A stretch of DNA of 64,000 nucleotides. Origin: Parapristionchus giblindavisi (lineage: Eukaryota; Nematoda; Chromadorea; Rhabditida; Diplogasteridae). The DNA lies in NCBI GenBank assembly GCA_943737045.1, contig CALSFV010000279.1, positions 62,001-126,000 of the forward strand. Direction: 5' to 3'. Below the pieces are notes generated by a model, which saw nothing but the letters and a program-made list of their open reading frames with translations, did no database searches and had not been told where the DNA came from. Position 1 is the stretch's first letter, and the number at the start of each line of letters is the position of its first letter. A program made the position numbers and the translations under genes. Shown piece after piece: positions 1 to 11,131 of the stretch.

Positions 1-144
1 GGCACACTGGTTACGCCGATCTCTCGTGAGTCTTTTTTTTCTTACAAAATTACAAATTTCATTTGCCAAAGTAATAATATTATTCAATAAATACGTCTTT
101 CTAAAATTCAATCATCGTAGTACTAACAAGTACGTAAATTTCAG

Positions 145-3100
145 ATGTCGCTATACCTATTTATCATCCTCATTTCGTTTCCACTTGTGAACACTCGTGG
201 TTGTGATCCTACGAGTTCGTTTATCTATGCACATATTTTCAAAACAATCTTGTAGTCTATAATCTTAATCTGTCATGCTAGGCAGATTGTGAAAAGTGAA
301 GATGCGAAATTACAGAGAGAGAATGCGGATAAAGTGGGGATGTTTTATCTGATTCCTTTTCAAATCAACAATTGTCATTCAGCTTGCGAAGAAGTCGTGG
401 ACGTCACAGTCGGATGCAATAATGAATTGAAGGGCCAGTGTAAGGAAGTGATTATGTCATCAAACACGATCAAGTGCCCCGATCCTGTTTCCGACATTAT
501 AGTGTTTTTCGAGGTAAACTCTGTAATAAAAAAAAGAAAAAAAGAAAAGCATTACACTCATACAGAATTCAGGGCACGTCTTCGGTTTCTGGCCACCCCC
601 CCCCCCCTCATAACCCTCCTCTCTCCTCTCGAAATCATTTTTTTTTTCGCCCCCCCCCCGTGGACATCGTCCTCCCAGTGAGGACGACCGCTCGATTAGA
701 TCGAAAAGATCGAAATGGGGAATTGGGGGGGGGGTAGAAGGGGGGGGGGTGGCCAGAAACCGAAGAAGTTTGATTAAAAGAATGCTTGTAGTAAAATGAT
801 TAGTTCTCTAAGATCTCTAAGATACGGTAGAAAAAAATATTGATTAGCATTTCCACGTTGCCTTTTCCGTTACAAGGTCAAACAAATTTACATGATTAAC
901 CATCCGCAAATGCTACTTTGGCCCATCTTTCGGGCGCCTTGGTGGGGATCTCTGTATTGAAAGTTCCATTGAATATAAAGAACGTTTTTTTTCTAATGAT
1001 GAAAATTGATTTTGATATATTTATCAACATTTTAAAGAGAGGTGTCCGTTAAAGGGAGAGTAACCTCGCTCAATGAACCCCTTCAACCCGTGTTATCTCT
1101 CACATGGATAGTTAGTGATACTGTATTGATACCACACAATGCATGAAAAAGGGACAAGTTCCCACAGGAATTGAACTTGCGATAACTCGGCATCAAGCGA
1201 AGGCTCTTACCGACTGAGCTATTTAGCCACTTGACAGAGATGGATATAAACGATATAATCAAGGGGCAGTTCGTTTCAAATTGAGAATGTAAATTAATAC
1301 AAAAGATGAGACAGCGCAAGGAATCGAACCAGAGATTCCTGTTAATGAAGAACAAGATTCTTACCAACTGAGCTAAGGGTGCACAGTTCAAGTGATAACC
1401 ATGGCAGACTATGTTCTCAATGTAGATTCTTTGCGAGATTTCCATCTCACTTATTTACAACAGAACAATTATACTTGTGTATTATTGGTTTCATATACTT
1501 GAAAATATACAACACGAAAGTGGAATAACCTCAACAATAATCGAAAGAATGTACATCTCTTAATGATCTTATTTAGTAGATTTCTCTCTCCTTCTACGCT
1601 CAACCATGATCTTCGTGTACATTTAATTCCATGTATAAATAACACATACTGTACCTTTGGGACATCATTTATTATTCTTTACAAAACAATCAATAATGAA
1701 GATGAACATTCAAATATAATTAAGGCAATTGAAGAAGATACTGGAACACAATGAAAGTATAATCGCAAATATTCATACTTTAAATCAAATACTATGAAAC
1801 CACAATGGCATACTTTTGTGATTGCTTTCCTTAGTTCGTTTCTATTCTATCAAAATTTACTCAATCTCCGGTTTTGCATAATAATATTGCAGTAAGTAGC
1901 AAGCAAAAAGTAACTTACTTCTCTGGTGTTGAAATTCATGCATGAACTTAGGTACAATCATGCATGCTTCGACATTCCATGCATGATCATGCATGAAATA
2001 TCCGTGGTTCGTGAACTTCCGTGATCATGCACTAATTTTCAGTGATTTTACATGGAATGACAGAATCGATGCATGATCACGGATAATCGATGAATGATTC
2101 GAGTATTTTCCATGCTTGATCGTGCCATTAATTGCACGAACTTTACTGGAATCATCCATGGATTCAAACATCTGTGTTTTTATTCATTTTCAGTTACTGT
2201 TCCTCATGAGTATATGGAGAAAAAGTAGATAAAAAGTAAGTTACATTTCGCGCATTACTTACTACAATATTACCACGCAAAACCGGAGACCTACTTATTT
2301 AATCCCTCCAATTGATCTTCTCTCTTGAGACCTCCATCCTCTTGTCGAATGTAGACGCATCCGATTTGATCTGCAACTACTTTATGATTATTGATTGTAA
2401 TTTTAATTTTTCAGTAATTTCATGTAATTTCTCGGCAATACCTAGTTTAATTTGCTACATCATCTACATATACAGCTAATAATAACATACATGGACAAAT
2501 CTATTAAGGCCCATTATACTACCAATCTTATCAAATATATGTCTTTAATACCTCGCATTCTACTATTCACAATCAGTAACATATGGATTAAAGTACTACA
2601 ATGAATATTGGTGCTATGACGACCAGTATTGTGACTAACTATTGCCATATCATTACTATTAATCAACACATGCGGATAGTACAGAGTGAACTAGTTTCAG
2701 CTAAAACCAACAAGAAGATCAGCGAGTATCAAATCGAAACAGAAAGGAAGAATATAGGAGAAACGTTATACTAAAGCGTTAATTAGATGGAAATAGGAGC
2801 ACGTAACTGCCGGTCCAGTGCAAAAGTTTAGCATAAAAGTGAAGAATAAGGCCCTTTCCTTCGTGTTTAGTTTATTTTTCACATGATCCGGTGTTTTGGA
2901 GTAGTGCCGAAATAGGACAGAGTGGTTTGGCGAAGCAATGAAGGGGGAAGGTAAATAATCACTATTGAAATAAGTAAAAGCATTGGAAATATCAAGAAGT
3001 CCAAGAAGGACAGGGTCAGTTACAACCTACAAGACCTGCCTAATTATATTTATTCGCAGATTTTTAAAGAGTAACGAACCTCATAAGATGTTCTTGGCAA

Positions 3101-6100
3101 CATGAGACCATTATGCCTTCAATTTAACTCGCAGAACGATTGAGAGAGATGCCGAAGTTCTCAAACTGAAAATGCATAATTGAAACGGGGAAAAGTCAAC
3201 AAAAGAACATGTATATACCAACGTTTTACCAATGGGCAGCGTAGAAACTGAACTATTGATGGTATGTACACGTTTTACAACAAGGAAAACGAAAATAAAC
3301 ATAAAAAGATGAGCATAAACGTAAAAATATTCAGCTAGCGAAATGAGTTGGCAAATTGCCAAAAAAGATGTACGCTGAACGAAAACTACTCTCTCACTGG
3401 CTCTCCGTGCGGGAGATAATTTGCTCCGAAGGGTCCATTTTCTTTGGGCATTTTTCATACTGTTTTTGACCGAGGTTACTCTCCCTTTAAGACTCGTCCG
3501 CCCCCCCGGACGCGTGCGCTAGCAATGAGAACTGGGGGTCCATGCTTGGGTGTTAGGAGTGTCATCGGCCCTTATTACACAAAACAGCTGAAATTTCCTG
3601 TTTGTGCCCTCAGGCTGTTAGAAAAAAATAATTTTTTTTTAATTTGAAAATCATAATTTCTCAAATTGTTGAGTAACAGCAACAGTAATACACTTTATCA
3701 AGATTAACTAAGCAGTGTTTTCACTGAATCTGAAGTGTGAAATTGTTGAGATGAAGCCTAAATACCATTTGCGATGCGTCTAGGGTAGTAGCTTGCTAAT
3801 TCACTATTAGCATCGAATGTGCGTTGATTCCTAAACCACTTTTTTTACTCAAAATTTTGGTTTTTTTGGACAAATCATCGCTTGTTGTAGTTTGTGCCAA
3901 TGATTTCCGACCAGGTATTGTAGCCTAAGCAATTCTGCATTGATTTCACTTAAAACTTGGTTTTTCCCGTTAGACCATTTTGCCGAATTTTTCGCCCGAA
4001 TTTCCGCCATCGATGGTTGTCCCGAACAAATGCTGTATTTTCCAAACGATTGGTGCGGAATTATGATCTACTCAAAGTTTTTTTTCAAACTTGAGAAATT
4101 TTGAAATTTTCGACCATAATCGTGAAAATCGAAATTTTCAAATTGATCCAAGTTGCTTCTTGTGTCATTTTATTCTTCTCACCTCGAAACTTTGAGTAGA
4201 CCACAATTCCGCACCAATCGTTTGGAAAATACAGCATTTGTTCGGGACAACCATCGATGACGGAAATACGAGTGAAAAATTCGACAACTGTGTCTAACGT
4301 GGAGAACCCAGTTTTAAGTGAAATCAATGCGGAATTGCTTAGGCTACAATACCTGGTCGAAAAACTCTGGAGCAAACTACAACAAGCGATGATTTGTCCG
4401 AAAAAAGCAAAATTTTGAGTAAAAAAGTGGTTTAGGAATCAACGAACATTCAATGCTAATAGTGAATTAGCAAGGTCTGTGCACCCTAGTGCAAATGGTA
4501 TTTAGACTTCTTCTAAACAATTTGAGAAATTATGATTTTTAAAACTTTTTTTTTAAATTATGTTTTCTAATAGCCTGACGGCACAACCAGGAAATTTCAG
4601 CTATTTTGTGTAATAAGGGCCGATGACACTCCTAAGAGGCCGTTTGCGTAAGAGTCGAAAATGGTTGGCACAGACCAAAAATTTCGATACACTCAAAACT
4701 CGTGTATAGGGGTTATCGACCTCGCTGATGAAGATGTGCATAGTCATTTTGGCTCAATTGGTCCCGCAACGTCTGGGCACGATTACGGTATAATCACGTT
4801 TTCAAGCCGTTCTCGGTCCATGGTAGAGCTAGAGGTATGAAAATTGGGCTCCTGGGACAGAATTCGATGGCGATGATGGCTGTGTACTTCATTAGTTTTG
4901 AAAATTTCCCAAAAGGTCGACTAGTGGAAATTTTGATGGAGCCGTTTGCGCCCCAGACGAGTATGACAGTTCGAACCGGCGTGACGAGAGGATCTCAACG
5001 ATGTATTATGAGCCATTATCTCCGTTGAGAAAGCTTTCATAGTCTCGTTATAGTGATCTGCGCCAGCATCAGGAGTTGTTTACGTCTCAATGCCGCGCGC
5101 TCCCTCTTCACTCTCTCATTTCCGCACGCTCTCTCGCCTCTCCCAAGAGTGCGAGATAGCGTGCGGAATTGAGAGACGCCTCTTGCAAGGCGCACTTCAC
5201 TATATCGAGACTATGAAAGCTTTCTCAACGGAAAAAATGGCTCATAATACATCGTTGAGATCCTCTCGACACGCCGGTTCGAACTGTCATACTCGTCTGG
5301 GGCGCAAACGTCTCCATCAAAATTTCCACTAGTCGACCTTTTGGGAAATTTTCAAAACTAATGAAGTAGACAGCCATCATCGCCATCGAATTCTGCAAAA
5401 TGCTGACAAGGGAACACTCTCCGATCAGGTCTAAATTCTCACTGGATATAAGGCCTCAATAATGCCTCAAACAAAGGATGAGGTTTGGCGATGCCAGAAA
5501 GTGCAGAACTCGGGGGGGGGGGGCGGGTGGACAATTCGGCAACGCCCATTTCGGCAACGAATCATAAAACGGTTGGGAGAGGGCATATGGCAACATATAT
5601 CTTACCATTGTTGTAAGTAGGAGTGTACGGTATTGGGCTACCGTAACCGTCAGGAATCGCGAACTGATTTTTTCGTTCGACCCGGGGTTCATGGTTGAAA
5701 TTGGCCGAAGTCGAAAAATTCAGGATGGCCAAATACTAGTTGCCATTATATCATCAGTGAACCAACTTTCATTTTTCTAGCCAACGTAACCCGAATTACG
5801 GTAATCGCACCGGGATTTATCTAGAATATTATAGGGTACGGCAGCTAGATTACGGTAGTTCGGGTTATGGTATCAACAAAGATAAAAGTTAGCTCACTTT
5901 TGATATAATGGCAGCTAGTATAATAATAATAATAATAATAATATCTATGCGTTTTACAAGAAAACACGGTATTTGATCTTGGCCGTCATGAATTTTTCGA
6001 CTTCGGCCAATTTCAACCATGAACCCCGGGTCGAACGAAAAAATCAGTTCGAGATTCCTGACGGTTACGGTAGCGCAATACCGTACACTCCTACTGATAA

Positions 6101-7110
6101 CAATGGTACAACTTTTGTTGCTATATGCCATCTCCCAACCGTTTTATGATCCGTTGCCGAAATGGGCGTAGCCGAATTGTCTACCCACACCCTCCCCCTC
6201 CCAGAACTCCACCTTGAAATTTTTAAATTAATTTAAAAATTGACAAAAAATTCTAAACATTTTCAAAATCAATTTTACAAGAGAATTTGCATATGCAAAT
6301 ACATTGTCCTTTTTCAGTATGCATACGATGTTAAGGTGTTAACATCGTATGCATATTGAACTTGTGATAAATATGCGCGCACTGAGAATGTTATACCGAT
6401 TTTTAAAATAAAAAGTTCTCTGAAATTTCTCACACCGTCAAACCTGATGAAAAAATGTGAGATGAGATGACAAATGACAAATGACGATGACAATGTCAAA
6501 CCAGAATGACAACACTGAGAAATGACAATGACAAACCAATGTGAGTGTGGCCTCCGGGTATTCCTATCTGAGCATAAATCTTTTAATTTAATGAAATAGA
6601 AAAATAATTAAAATGCCGAAAACAACTTTCAACAACAATAAAGTCATCTTTATTACGATTCAACGACTTGCAAACGAAATATAAGAAGACTGCTAAAATA
6701 TAATGTGCCATTTGCCTTACGTACACGTCCACGTAAATCTTGGGAGCATGTTGGGTCCCAAGTGCAAAACCCTGATTGTTTATTGTGGTAAGGATACTGT
6801 AGTGGTAAGGATAATGTACTGGAGTAGGATACTGGTAAGGATACTATAGGTCACGGTAGCTAACCCTAATTGATAGGTAGTTATTTTCATTTATCATTTT
6901 CAGTCGACTGACGGTGAAATGCTTGGGCATTCTCTAAGTGATATTAAATGTGTCAGCACCACTGGAGAATGGACGAATCAGTATAGTAACGGCACATGGC
7001 TGTCCCTAGCACTGTATTCTGGTCCAAGCCATTTTTCTTCCAAAGCAAGACAAAGGAGAGACCATTGTATTCGAGAGAGTTTGTATGTTGAGCGGTCGTT
7101 CTTGCTTTGA
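145..7110 (+). CDS. Small secreted protein, C6/DUF281-like (three-exon model)
   Basis: Proposed exons are 145-186, 286-513 and 6904-7110. The ATG at 145 directly follows a TTTCAG acceptor and encodes a hydrophobic signal-like start (MSLYLFIILISFPL). Exon 2 follows GGCAG and ends GAG|GTAAAC in phase 0. Exon 3 follows TTTCAG, opens in phase 0 and runs to TGA. The joined protein has spaced cysteines (NNCHSACEE, VGCNNELKGQC, IKCPDP) and then GHSLSDIKCVSTTGEW, the spacing expected of nematode extracellular C6 (DUF281) domains; that family call is recalled, not searched. An alternative reads on past 186 (VNTRGCDPTSS) to a stop at 253. Bases 1-25 end in a GTGAGT donor and may be an upstream exon, in which case 145 would not be the start. 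The C-terminal arginine-rich tail after NGTW may be over-extended. The 6.4-kb intron is made of repeats, unusually long for a small gene. Confidence 0.5.
581..764. repeat. Short foldback with C/G homopolymer arms
   Basis: TTCGGTTTCTGGCCACC at 581 is matched by its reverse complement GGTGGCCAGAAACCGAA ending at 764. The arms continue into runs of ten or more C on the left and ten or more G on the right, with a T-tract inside. It looks like a MITE-sized palindrome in the intron of the gene starting at 145. The G runs could form a quadruplex. The element explains the open frames that cross it. Confidence 0.7.
1158..1230 (-). pseudogene. tRNA-like sequence 1 (degenerate)
   Basis: Read on the minus strand it has an exact A box (TAGCTCAGTCGG), a D-arm, a T-arm with a weakened B box (AGTTCAATTCC) and a TTTTT run shortly after. 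The acceptor arms do not pair and the anticodon stem has a mismatch, so it is a tRNA-derived relic, not a functional tRNA. Confidence 0.55.
1312..1384 (-). pseudogene. tRNA-like sequence 2 (degenerate)
   Basis: The minus strand shows an exact A box (TAGCTCAGTTGG), an anticodon-like hairpin and an exact B box (GGTTCGATTCC), followed by TTTT. The D-stem 3' side (GAAT) no longer pairs with GCTC. It lies about 80 bp from tRNA-like sequence 1 in the same orientation, so the two may form one dispersed unit. Pol III transcription is possible; a functional tRNA is unlikely. Confidence 0.55.
1866..2291. mobile_element. Foldback MITE, TCTCCGGTTTTGC termini
   Basis: TCTCCGGTTTTGCATAATAA at about 1866 is matched by the reverse complement ending CGCAAAACCGGAGA near 2291, and the arms extend through AGTAACTTAC. 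The interior repeats CATGCATGA/TGCATGATCA many times in both orientations. It is a non-coding inverted-repeat element of about 425 bp with no long open frame. Confidence 0.65.
2292..3555. other. No gene recognised
   Basis: AT-rich sequence with no convincing exon. An open frame on the minus strand at 3111-3458 has no splice context or recognisable domain. Confidence 0.5.
3556..4636. mobile_element. Long foldback element, about 1.1 kb
   Basis: The left arm from GAGTGTCATCGGCCCTTATT is the near-perfect reverse complement of the right arm ending AATAAGGGCCGATGACACTC. The centre is near 4090, where TTTGAGTAGA motifs face each other. The arms are several hundred bases long with small differences. 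The open frames inside appear on both strands, as expected for a palindrome, and are not genes. Confidence 0.8.
4636..5397. mobile_element. Truncated foldback element, GAGGCCGTTTGCG terminus
   Basis: The left end GAGGCCGTTTGCGTAAGAG belongs to the same family as the 1,011-bp element at 51357. The arms 4852-5073 and 5188-5396 are inverted copies around a CT-rich centre (5090-5170). The right end stops at GAATTCTGCAAAATGCTGAC, so about 215 bp of the right arm, including its terminus, is missing. It abuts the previous foldback directly. Confidence 0.65.
5508..6210. mobile_element. Foldback element, about 0.7 kb
   Basis: The left arm (CATTTCGGCAACGAATCATA, TTCGACCCGGGGTTCATGG) recurs as its reverse complement in the right arm (CCATGAACCCCGGGTCGAA, TATGATCCGTTGCCGAAATG). 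The left arm holds a G13 run at 5512. The centre (about 5740-5985) contains ATA trinucleotide repeats at 5920-5943. Confidence 0.75.
6211..6903. repeat. Hairpin and ATGACAA-rich low-complexity sequence
   Basis: A hairpin at about 6320-6360 has arms TATGCATACGATGTTAA and TTAACATCGTATGCATA around a 4-base loop. It is followed at 6450-6540 by degenerate ATGACAA/GATGACA repeats. No gene is seen. TTTCAG at 6898-6903 is the acceptor of the exon starting at 6904. Confidence 0.6.
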
Positions 7111-7689
7111 AAGTCATGAGAACGCTGTGCTAGTATCAGACGGAGTGCTTCCGCCTTTTTACATCTCTTGCGTGAAGAACTTTTAAAATTGACATTACGA
7201 AATAAACGAATTGCTATTTCTTGTTTTGATCATTCTCAAACTGTTCTATTCTTGGCATTCTCCGTTCTCTATGTGACCATCCAGCCCACAGAATAAAGAG
7301 ATCAATTATATATTTATCGAAATGCTCAGCGTGAAACAATCCATGTGTGCAAAGCAAGAACAAATAAATCACGTAAAACTCTTGACAGGGATTGATCTAA
7401 AAGAGGGGAGATTGGGAAGAAAATGGGATTGATTATAGGAGAAAAGAAAGTGATATAATGGGGGAAGGAGGGATGATCTCTCTACATCTGTGTCAATTCA
7501 CGAACAACGGCGGCACACGTTAGTTCAGCCTCTATAATAGCGGGGAAACAAGTCAGGAAGGGCGAATCTCCTTTTTCTGAGTTGGATGAAATATATAGAG
7601 GGCGAGGCGGATGCCAGGCGGGTTTGGTGGGCTGTATTAGAGAGGGTGCGCGTGCGAGATGGCATCTCCGCTATTTTTTGCTCGCGGTA

Positions 7690-7950
7690 CACACCTTTGA
7701 GAGCCGAAATCTCGTGGGGTACGCCGCGAGGAGCATCACGGTGTGGAAGAGACGGTGTGCCTCGCGGGGTGGAAATCAAATCTCGCGGGGCACACCGGAG
7801 TACCCCGCGGGGTGGGAAGACGGTTTGCCCCGTTGGGTGGAAGGGACGGTGTGCCCCGCGAGATTTGATCTCCACCCCGCGAGGCACACCGTCTCTTCCA
7901 CACCGTGATGCTCCTTGCGATGTACCCTGCGAGATTTGGCCTCTCAACGG
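7690..7950. repeat. GC-rich inverted repeat
   Basis: The left part (GGAGCATCACGGTGTGGAAG, then GAGACGGTGTGCCTCGCGGG) is repeated as its reverse complement on the right (CCCGCGAGGCACACCGTCTC, then CTTCCACACCGTGATGCTCC). The motif GTGCCCCGCGAGATTTGA recurs inside. The high GC contrasts with the flanks. Long open frames on both strands here are by-products of the palindrome. Confidence 0.7.
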
Positions 7951-7957
7951 TGTGCCC

Positions 7958-8484
7958 CAGGGCTGTGCGAAAAAAATTTCGAAAAAAAATTCGAAAAACG
8001 AAATTTTTCGGAAATAAAAGTCGAAAAATTTCGAAAAATTTCGAAAAAAAAAACGAAAAATGTTGAACAAAAATTTCTAAATGCTTTTTCTTTTGATTTT
8101 TCGCGACTTTGTTGGATTACACCAGTCTCCGTTACTATATCAAGCGAAAGAGTACTATCTAAAGTGTCTTTTTGAGAGTTTGGATTACTCTATGGTAGTT
8201 GAGTTAGACCACCTATTCCTAAGAGAATTTTCCACACAAAATATGACAATTACAGTGTCAGAAAATGATTAAATTATTAAAAACGTTGCCTGGAATACAA
8301 CTTTAGAACTTTCAAATAGCACCGAATCGATAAAATAATCAATTTTGAGTGTTATTTTCTGTTCTCATTTTTTTCGATTTTTTCGAGAAAAAAGTCGAAA
8401 AAATTTTCGTCGAAAAAATTGTTTGAAAAAAGTCGAAAAATCGAAAAATTCGAAAAATCGAAAAACGAAAAATGCACAGCCCTG
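7958..8484. mobile_element. hAT-type MITE with 8-bp target duplication
   Basis: The element begins CAGGGCTGTGCG and ends TGCACAGCCCTG. It is flanked on both sides by GTGTGCCC (7950-7957 and 8485-8492), an 8-bp target-site duplication. Eight-base duplications and CAGGG termini are typical of hAT elements. The interior is full of TCGAAAAATTTCG repeats with no transposase. It inserted into the GC-rich inverted repeat just upstream. Confidence 0.75.
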
Positions 8485-8708
8485 GTGTGCCCCGTGAACA
8501 AAAAATACCGGAGATCGAGTGATTCTCTCTGTTACACTCTCCGCCGCGCTACAAACCTGTCTGAGGTGCGCCGTTCTGACTAATGAACTATCGTCTCATT
8601 ACTACGATATTGTGAAAACACACCAAGATTTCGAAAATTTCGCCTCAACATCTCTTTCGCCCCGCTATTCCTATATCTTTCGCATTTTGAACAAACGTGG
8701 GAACTAGG

Positions 8709-8850
8709 ATGGCGAGAACCAGTCACTAGTCACTAATTATTCTCTCTTTCCAACTAGTGCGTAATCTTTTCCACTCTCTCTGCTACTCTTCTGCCCCCCT
8801 GTGGCAGCCGTGCGTTGGGGTCACGGTTGAGTAGCAAATGTTACTCTTTT
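8709..8850. mobile_element. GGTGGCGAGAACC-family MITE fragment
   Basis: ATGGCGAGAACCAGTCACTA through GGGGTCACGGTTGAGTAG matches the left end of the fuller element at 29590. Only one terminus is seen here. Confidence 0.55.
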
Positions 8851-9727
8851 TCTAAAAAATAAATAAATCACATAACACTCTCGACAGGAATTGATCTAAA
8901 AGAGTTGAGATTGGGAAGGAAATGGGATTGATTATAGAAGAAAAGAAAGTGACATAAAACACTATCTGAGAGAATTCAACATATTTTTTGGTATCGATGA
9001 AAAATGGATTTTTCTGTTTTATGTATGATAATTACAGGCTCCTTCAAATTGAAAATTCGCTTCAGGGGGAGATCACAGAACGATTTGGCGACGTTTCCTA
9101 AAAAGTTTATTTTGAATCCAATCGATTCGGGAGTGGGTGCAATCGACTCTTTGGATAATTCTAAGAAACTATTGCCAAGGAGAGTTTTTTGATCAACGGT
9201 CAACGAATTTTGGAAATAGGATTTTTCGAAAAAAAATTACATTAAATTAATTCTCACTATTTTCCCATAGCCCAGGTAATTTTTTATTTACTCAATACCT
9301 TCTACATATTATATTACACCTTCAGTTTAAAATTCATATTTAAAAAAAAAACTTATTATATGAACTAACTAGGGCGAACTACGTTCGCGCCTCAGAGAGT
9401 TTTGCGCATATTATAATCGTTGGGATGGAGATCCGCTCCATCTCAACTACGATAGACCAATGCTTCTTATTTATTTTATTTATTTATCGCTTCTTGGCCG
9501 TTTTAAACGAATGTGGTACGGTAGATGGATTACGGTAGCTGAAAATATACTAGAAAAATTGTCTTGTCGAGTTACCTAAGGAGGGACCAAGCACAGAATT
9601 TTAAAAGAAAGCTTGATAAATAAAGTCTTCTTGCGTTAACGTAGTACTACGGTAGCTGAGTCACGGTAGCTGAAAATGGTTTAGAAAAAAGAGATCAAAT
9701 GCATTACGCGTCTATCACCACCGTGTA

Positions 9728-10304
9728 CCGTCAAAACGAAAATAAAGTGAAACATTTTTCAAAAATTTTGAAAAATTTTGACATAAGTTAACAAGATTCC
9801 CTGTTTGAGCATTTTTCACGATCTTGATGATGTATTATCTAAGGTTTTTAATTGTGAATGTGTTTGCCCCATACAGTTATGCACGACAAAAGTGAAAAAA
9901 AATTATTCGGGAACGCTCCACAGCAGAATTGGTATACTGTAGCAAACTGTAGAATTTTACTGTAAAACTGCTGCCATCGAGCTTTTTTCGTCTAATAATG
10001 GTTATATATAGCATTACCTGACTTTCTATTGCGAAATTGCACTGTTTGGATCTTGGCAAAGATCAGGCTGCAAAAGTGGTATACTGTAGAAAATCCTACC
10101 GTATACCAGTTTCACAATACAGCGTTCACAGTAATTTATTTCCAAATTATTCTTCACAGGTAAATTAGGCAAGCTCAGAGATGTACAAATACCTTATTAT
10201 CTAATAAAAAACTAGCAACCCCATTTAGATATCATGATTCAAAATTTTCAAAATCTTGTGAACTAAAATTTTGACAAATGTTTCACTTTTTTTCGTTTTG
10301 ACGG
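9728..10304. mobile_element. TA-flanked foldback MITE, CCGTCAAAACGAAA termini
   Basis: The left terminus CCGTCAAAACGAAAATAAAG and right terminus TTTTTTTCGTTTTGACGG are inverted and flanked by TA at 9726-9727 and 10305-10306. The TA duplication points to mobilisation by a Tc1/mariner-type transposase. The interior contains a second inverted pair around TATACTGTAG. There is no transposase. Confidence 0.7.
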
Positions 10305-10584
10305 TATGTTCTCATAAACAGCGGCATCGCAATATCACGGGTCTCCTGTAAAGGTGTGGCAAATTCGGCCCTTTCTGGAACTAGGAAAAAAATTTTGTCT
10401 CCGATTTCGATGAAAGTCGGTCAGTGGGTGTGGTTGGTGATCATGAGAAGGCCTAGCTACTTGATTGGGCAAAAATCGCAGAATATCGGTTTTTTGTGAC
10501 CTACCACATAAACGATCATATTCGGGAACCATAACGGTCATTTTTTTATACTACAGTGTGCTGACAGGTGTCATTCGAACCATA

Positions 10585-10690
10585 TTCTGGGGGGGGGGGC
10601 TTACATCGGGGCTTTAATTGGGGCTTAAATTGGGGCGTAAATCGGGGCATCGGGGCTTAAATCGGGGCTTAAATTGTGGCTTAAATCAAT
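10585..10690. repeat. Short tandem repeat, GGGGCTTAAATT unit
   Basis: About eight degenerate copies of a 10-16-bp unit (GGGGCTTAAAT, variants with TTTAATT or GTAAATC) follow a G9 run at 10590. No coding potential. Confidence 0.6.
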
Positions 10691-10834
10691 CGATAATACC
10701 ATGATTTCATCATAGTAATAGTGATTTCATTATTATTATAGTAACATGTCGAAAAATACATACCAAAAGCAATATTTGAAGATTTTAAGCTTACCAGTTT
10801 AAGTAAGTATGTAATTGTAATTGTAACAACACAC

Positions 10835-11131
10835 CTCTTGTGCTTTAGGCGCATCAGGCACTACCACCTTCATCTTCTTAGCCAACAGTGCAGCATCATC
10901 CTCATTGGTTCCTGCCTCTCCTTCTCCCCTTCTTCGGGAGAGGGGAAGCCCTTCTCCCGTTCCTGCAATTCAATCAATATTTTGTCTACTGTAAATAGCC
11001 ACAATCTTACCCACAATCGTTTGACAAGCATCAATCAAATAAATCAATTTCAGTCTATCGTACCTTTCGCCGAGCACTTCCTTCTTCCTTCTTGACCGTA
11101 GGTGAAATCTCCGCATGAGGAGCCGAAGAGA
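10835..11131 (-). CDS. Two exons of an unrecognised minus-strand gene (partial)
   Basis: Minus-strand exons 11131-11064 (after TTTCCAG, before GTACGA) and 10962-10835 (after GAATTGCAG, before GTGTGT) join in phase 1. The second exon encodes a convincing hydrophilic segment ending NEDDAALLAKKMKVVVPDAP then KAQE, reading through a CT/GA-rich stretch. The first, read in the matching phase, gives FGSSCGDFTYGQEGRRKCSA. The first exon opens in phase 2, so an upstream exon is missing from the model; the last ends in phase 0, so more lies downstream. I do not recognise the family. The lysine-rich, low-complexity character fits a nuclear or chromatin protein only as a guess. A competing frame of the first exon (SSAPHAEISPTVKKEEGSAR) is also open, so its phase is the weak point. 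Confidence 0.4.

Larger units (their letters stand above)
7366..8957. repeat. Dispersed direct repeat flanking a MITE cluster
   Basis: A block of about 90 bp (GGATTGATCTAAAAGAGG then GAAAATGGGATTGATTATAG) occurs at about 7366-7458 and again in the same orientation at about 8870-8957. Between the two copies lie a GC-rich inverted repeat, a hAT-type MITE and a GGTGGCGAGAACC-type MITE fragment. Confidence 0.6.

Noticed and set aside
7525..8070. 181-residue minus-strand open frame
   Set aside because: It spans a GC-rich palindrome and the end of a hAT-type MITE, and the complementary strand is equally open; no domain.
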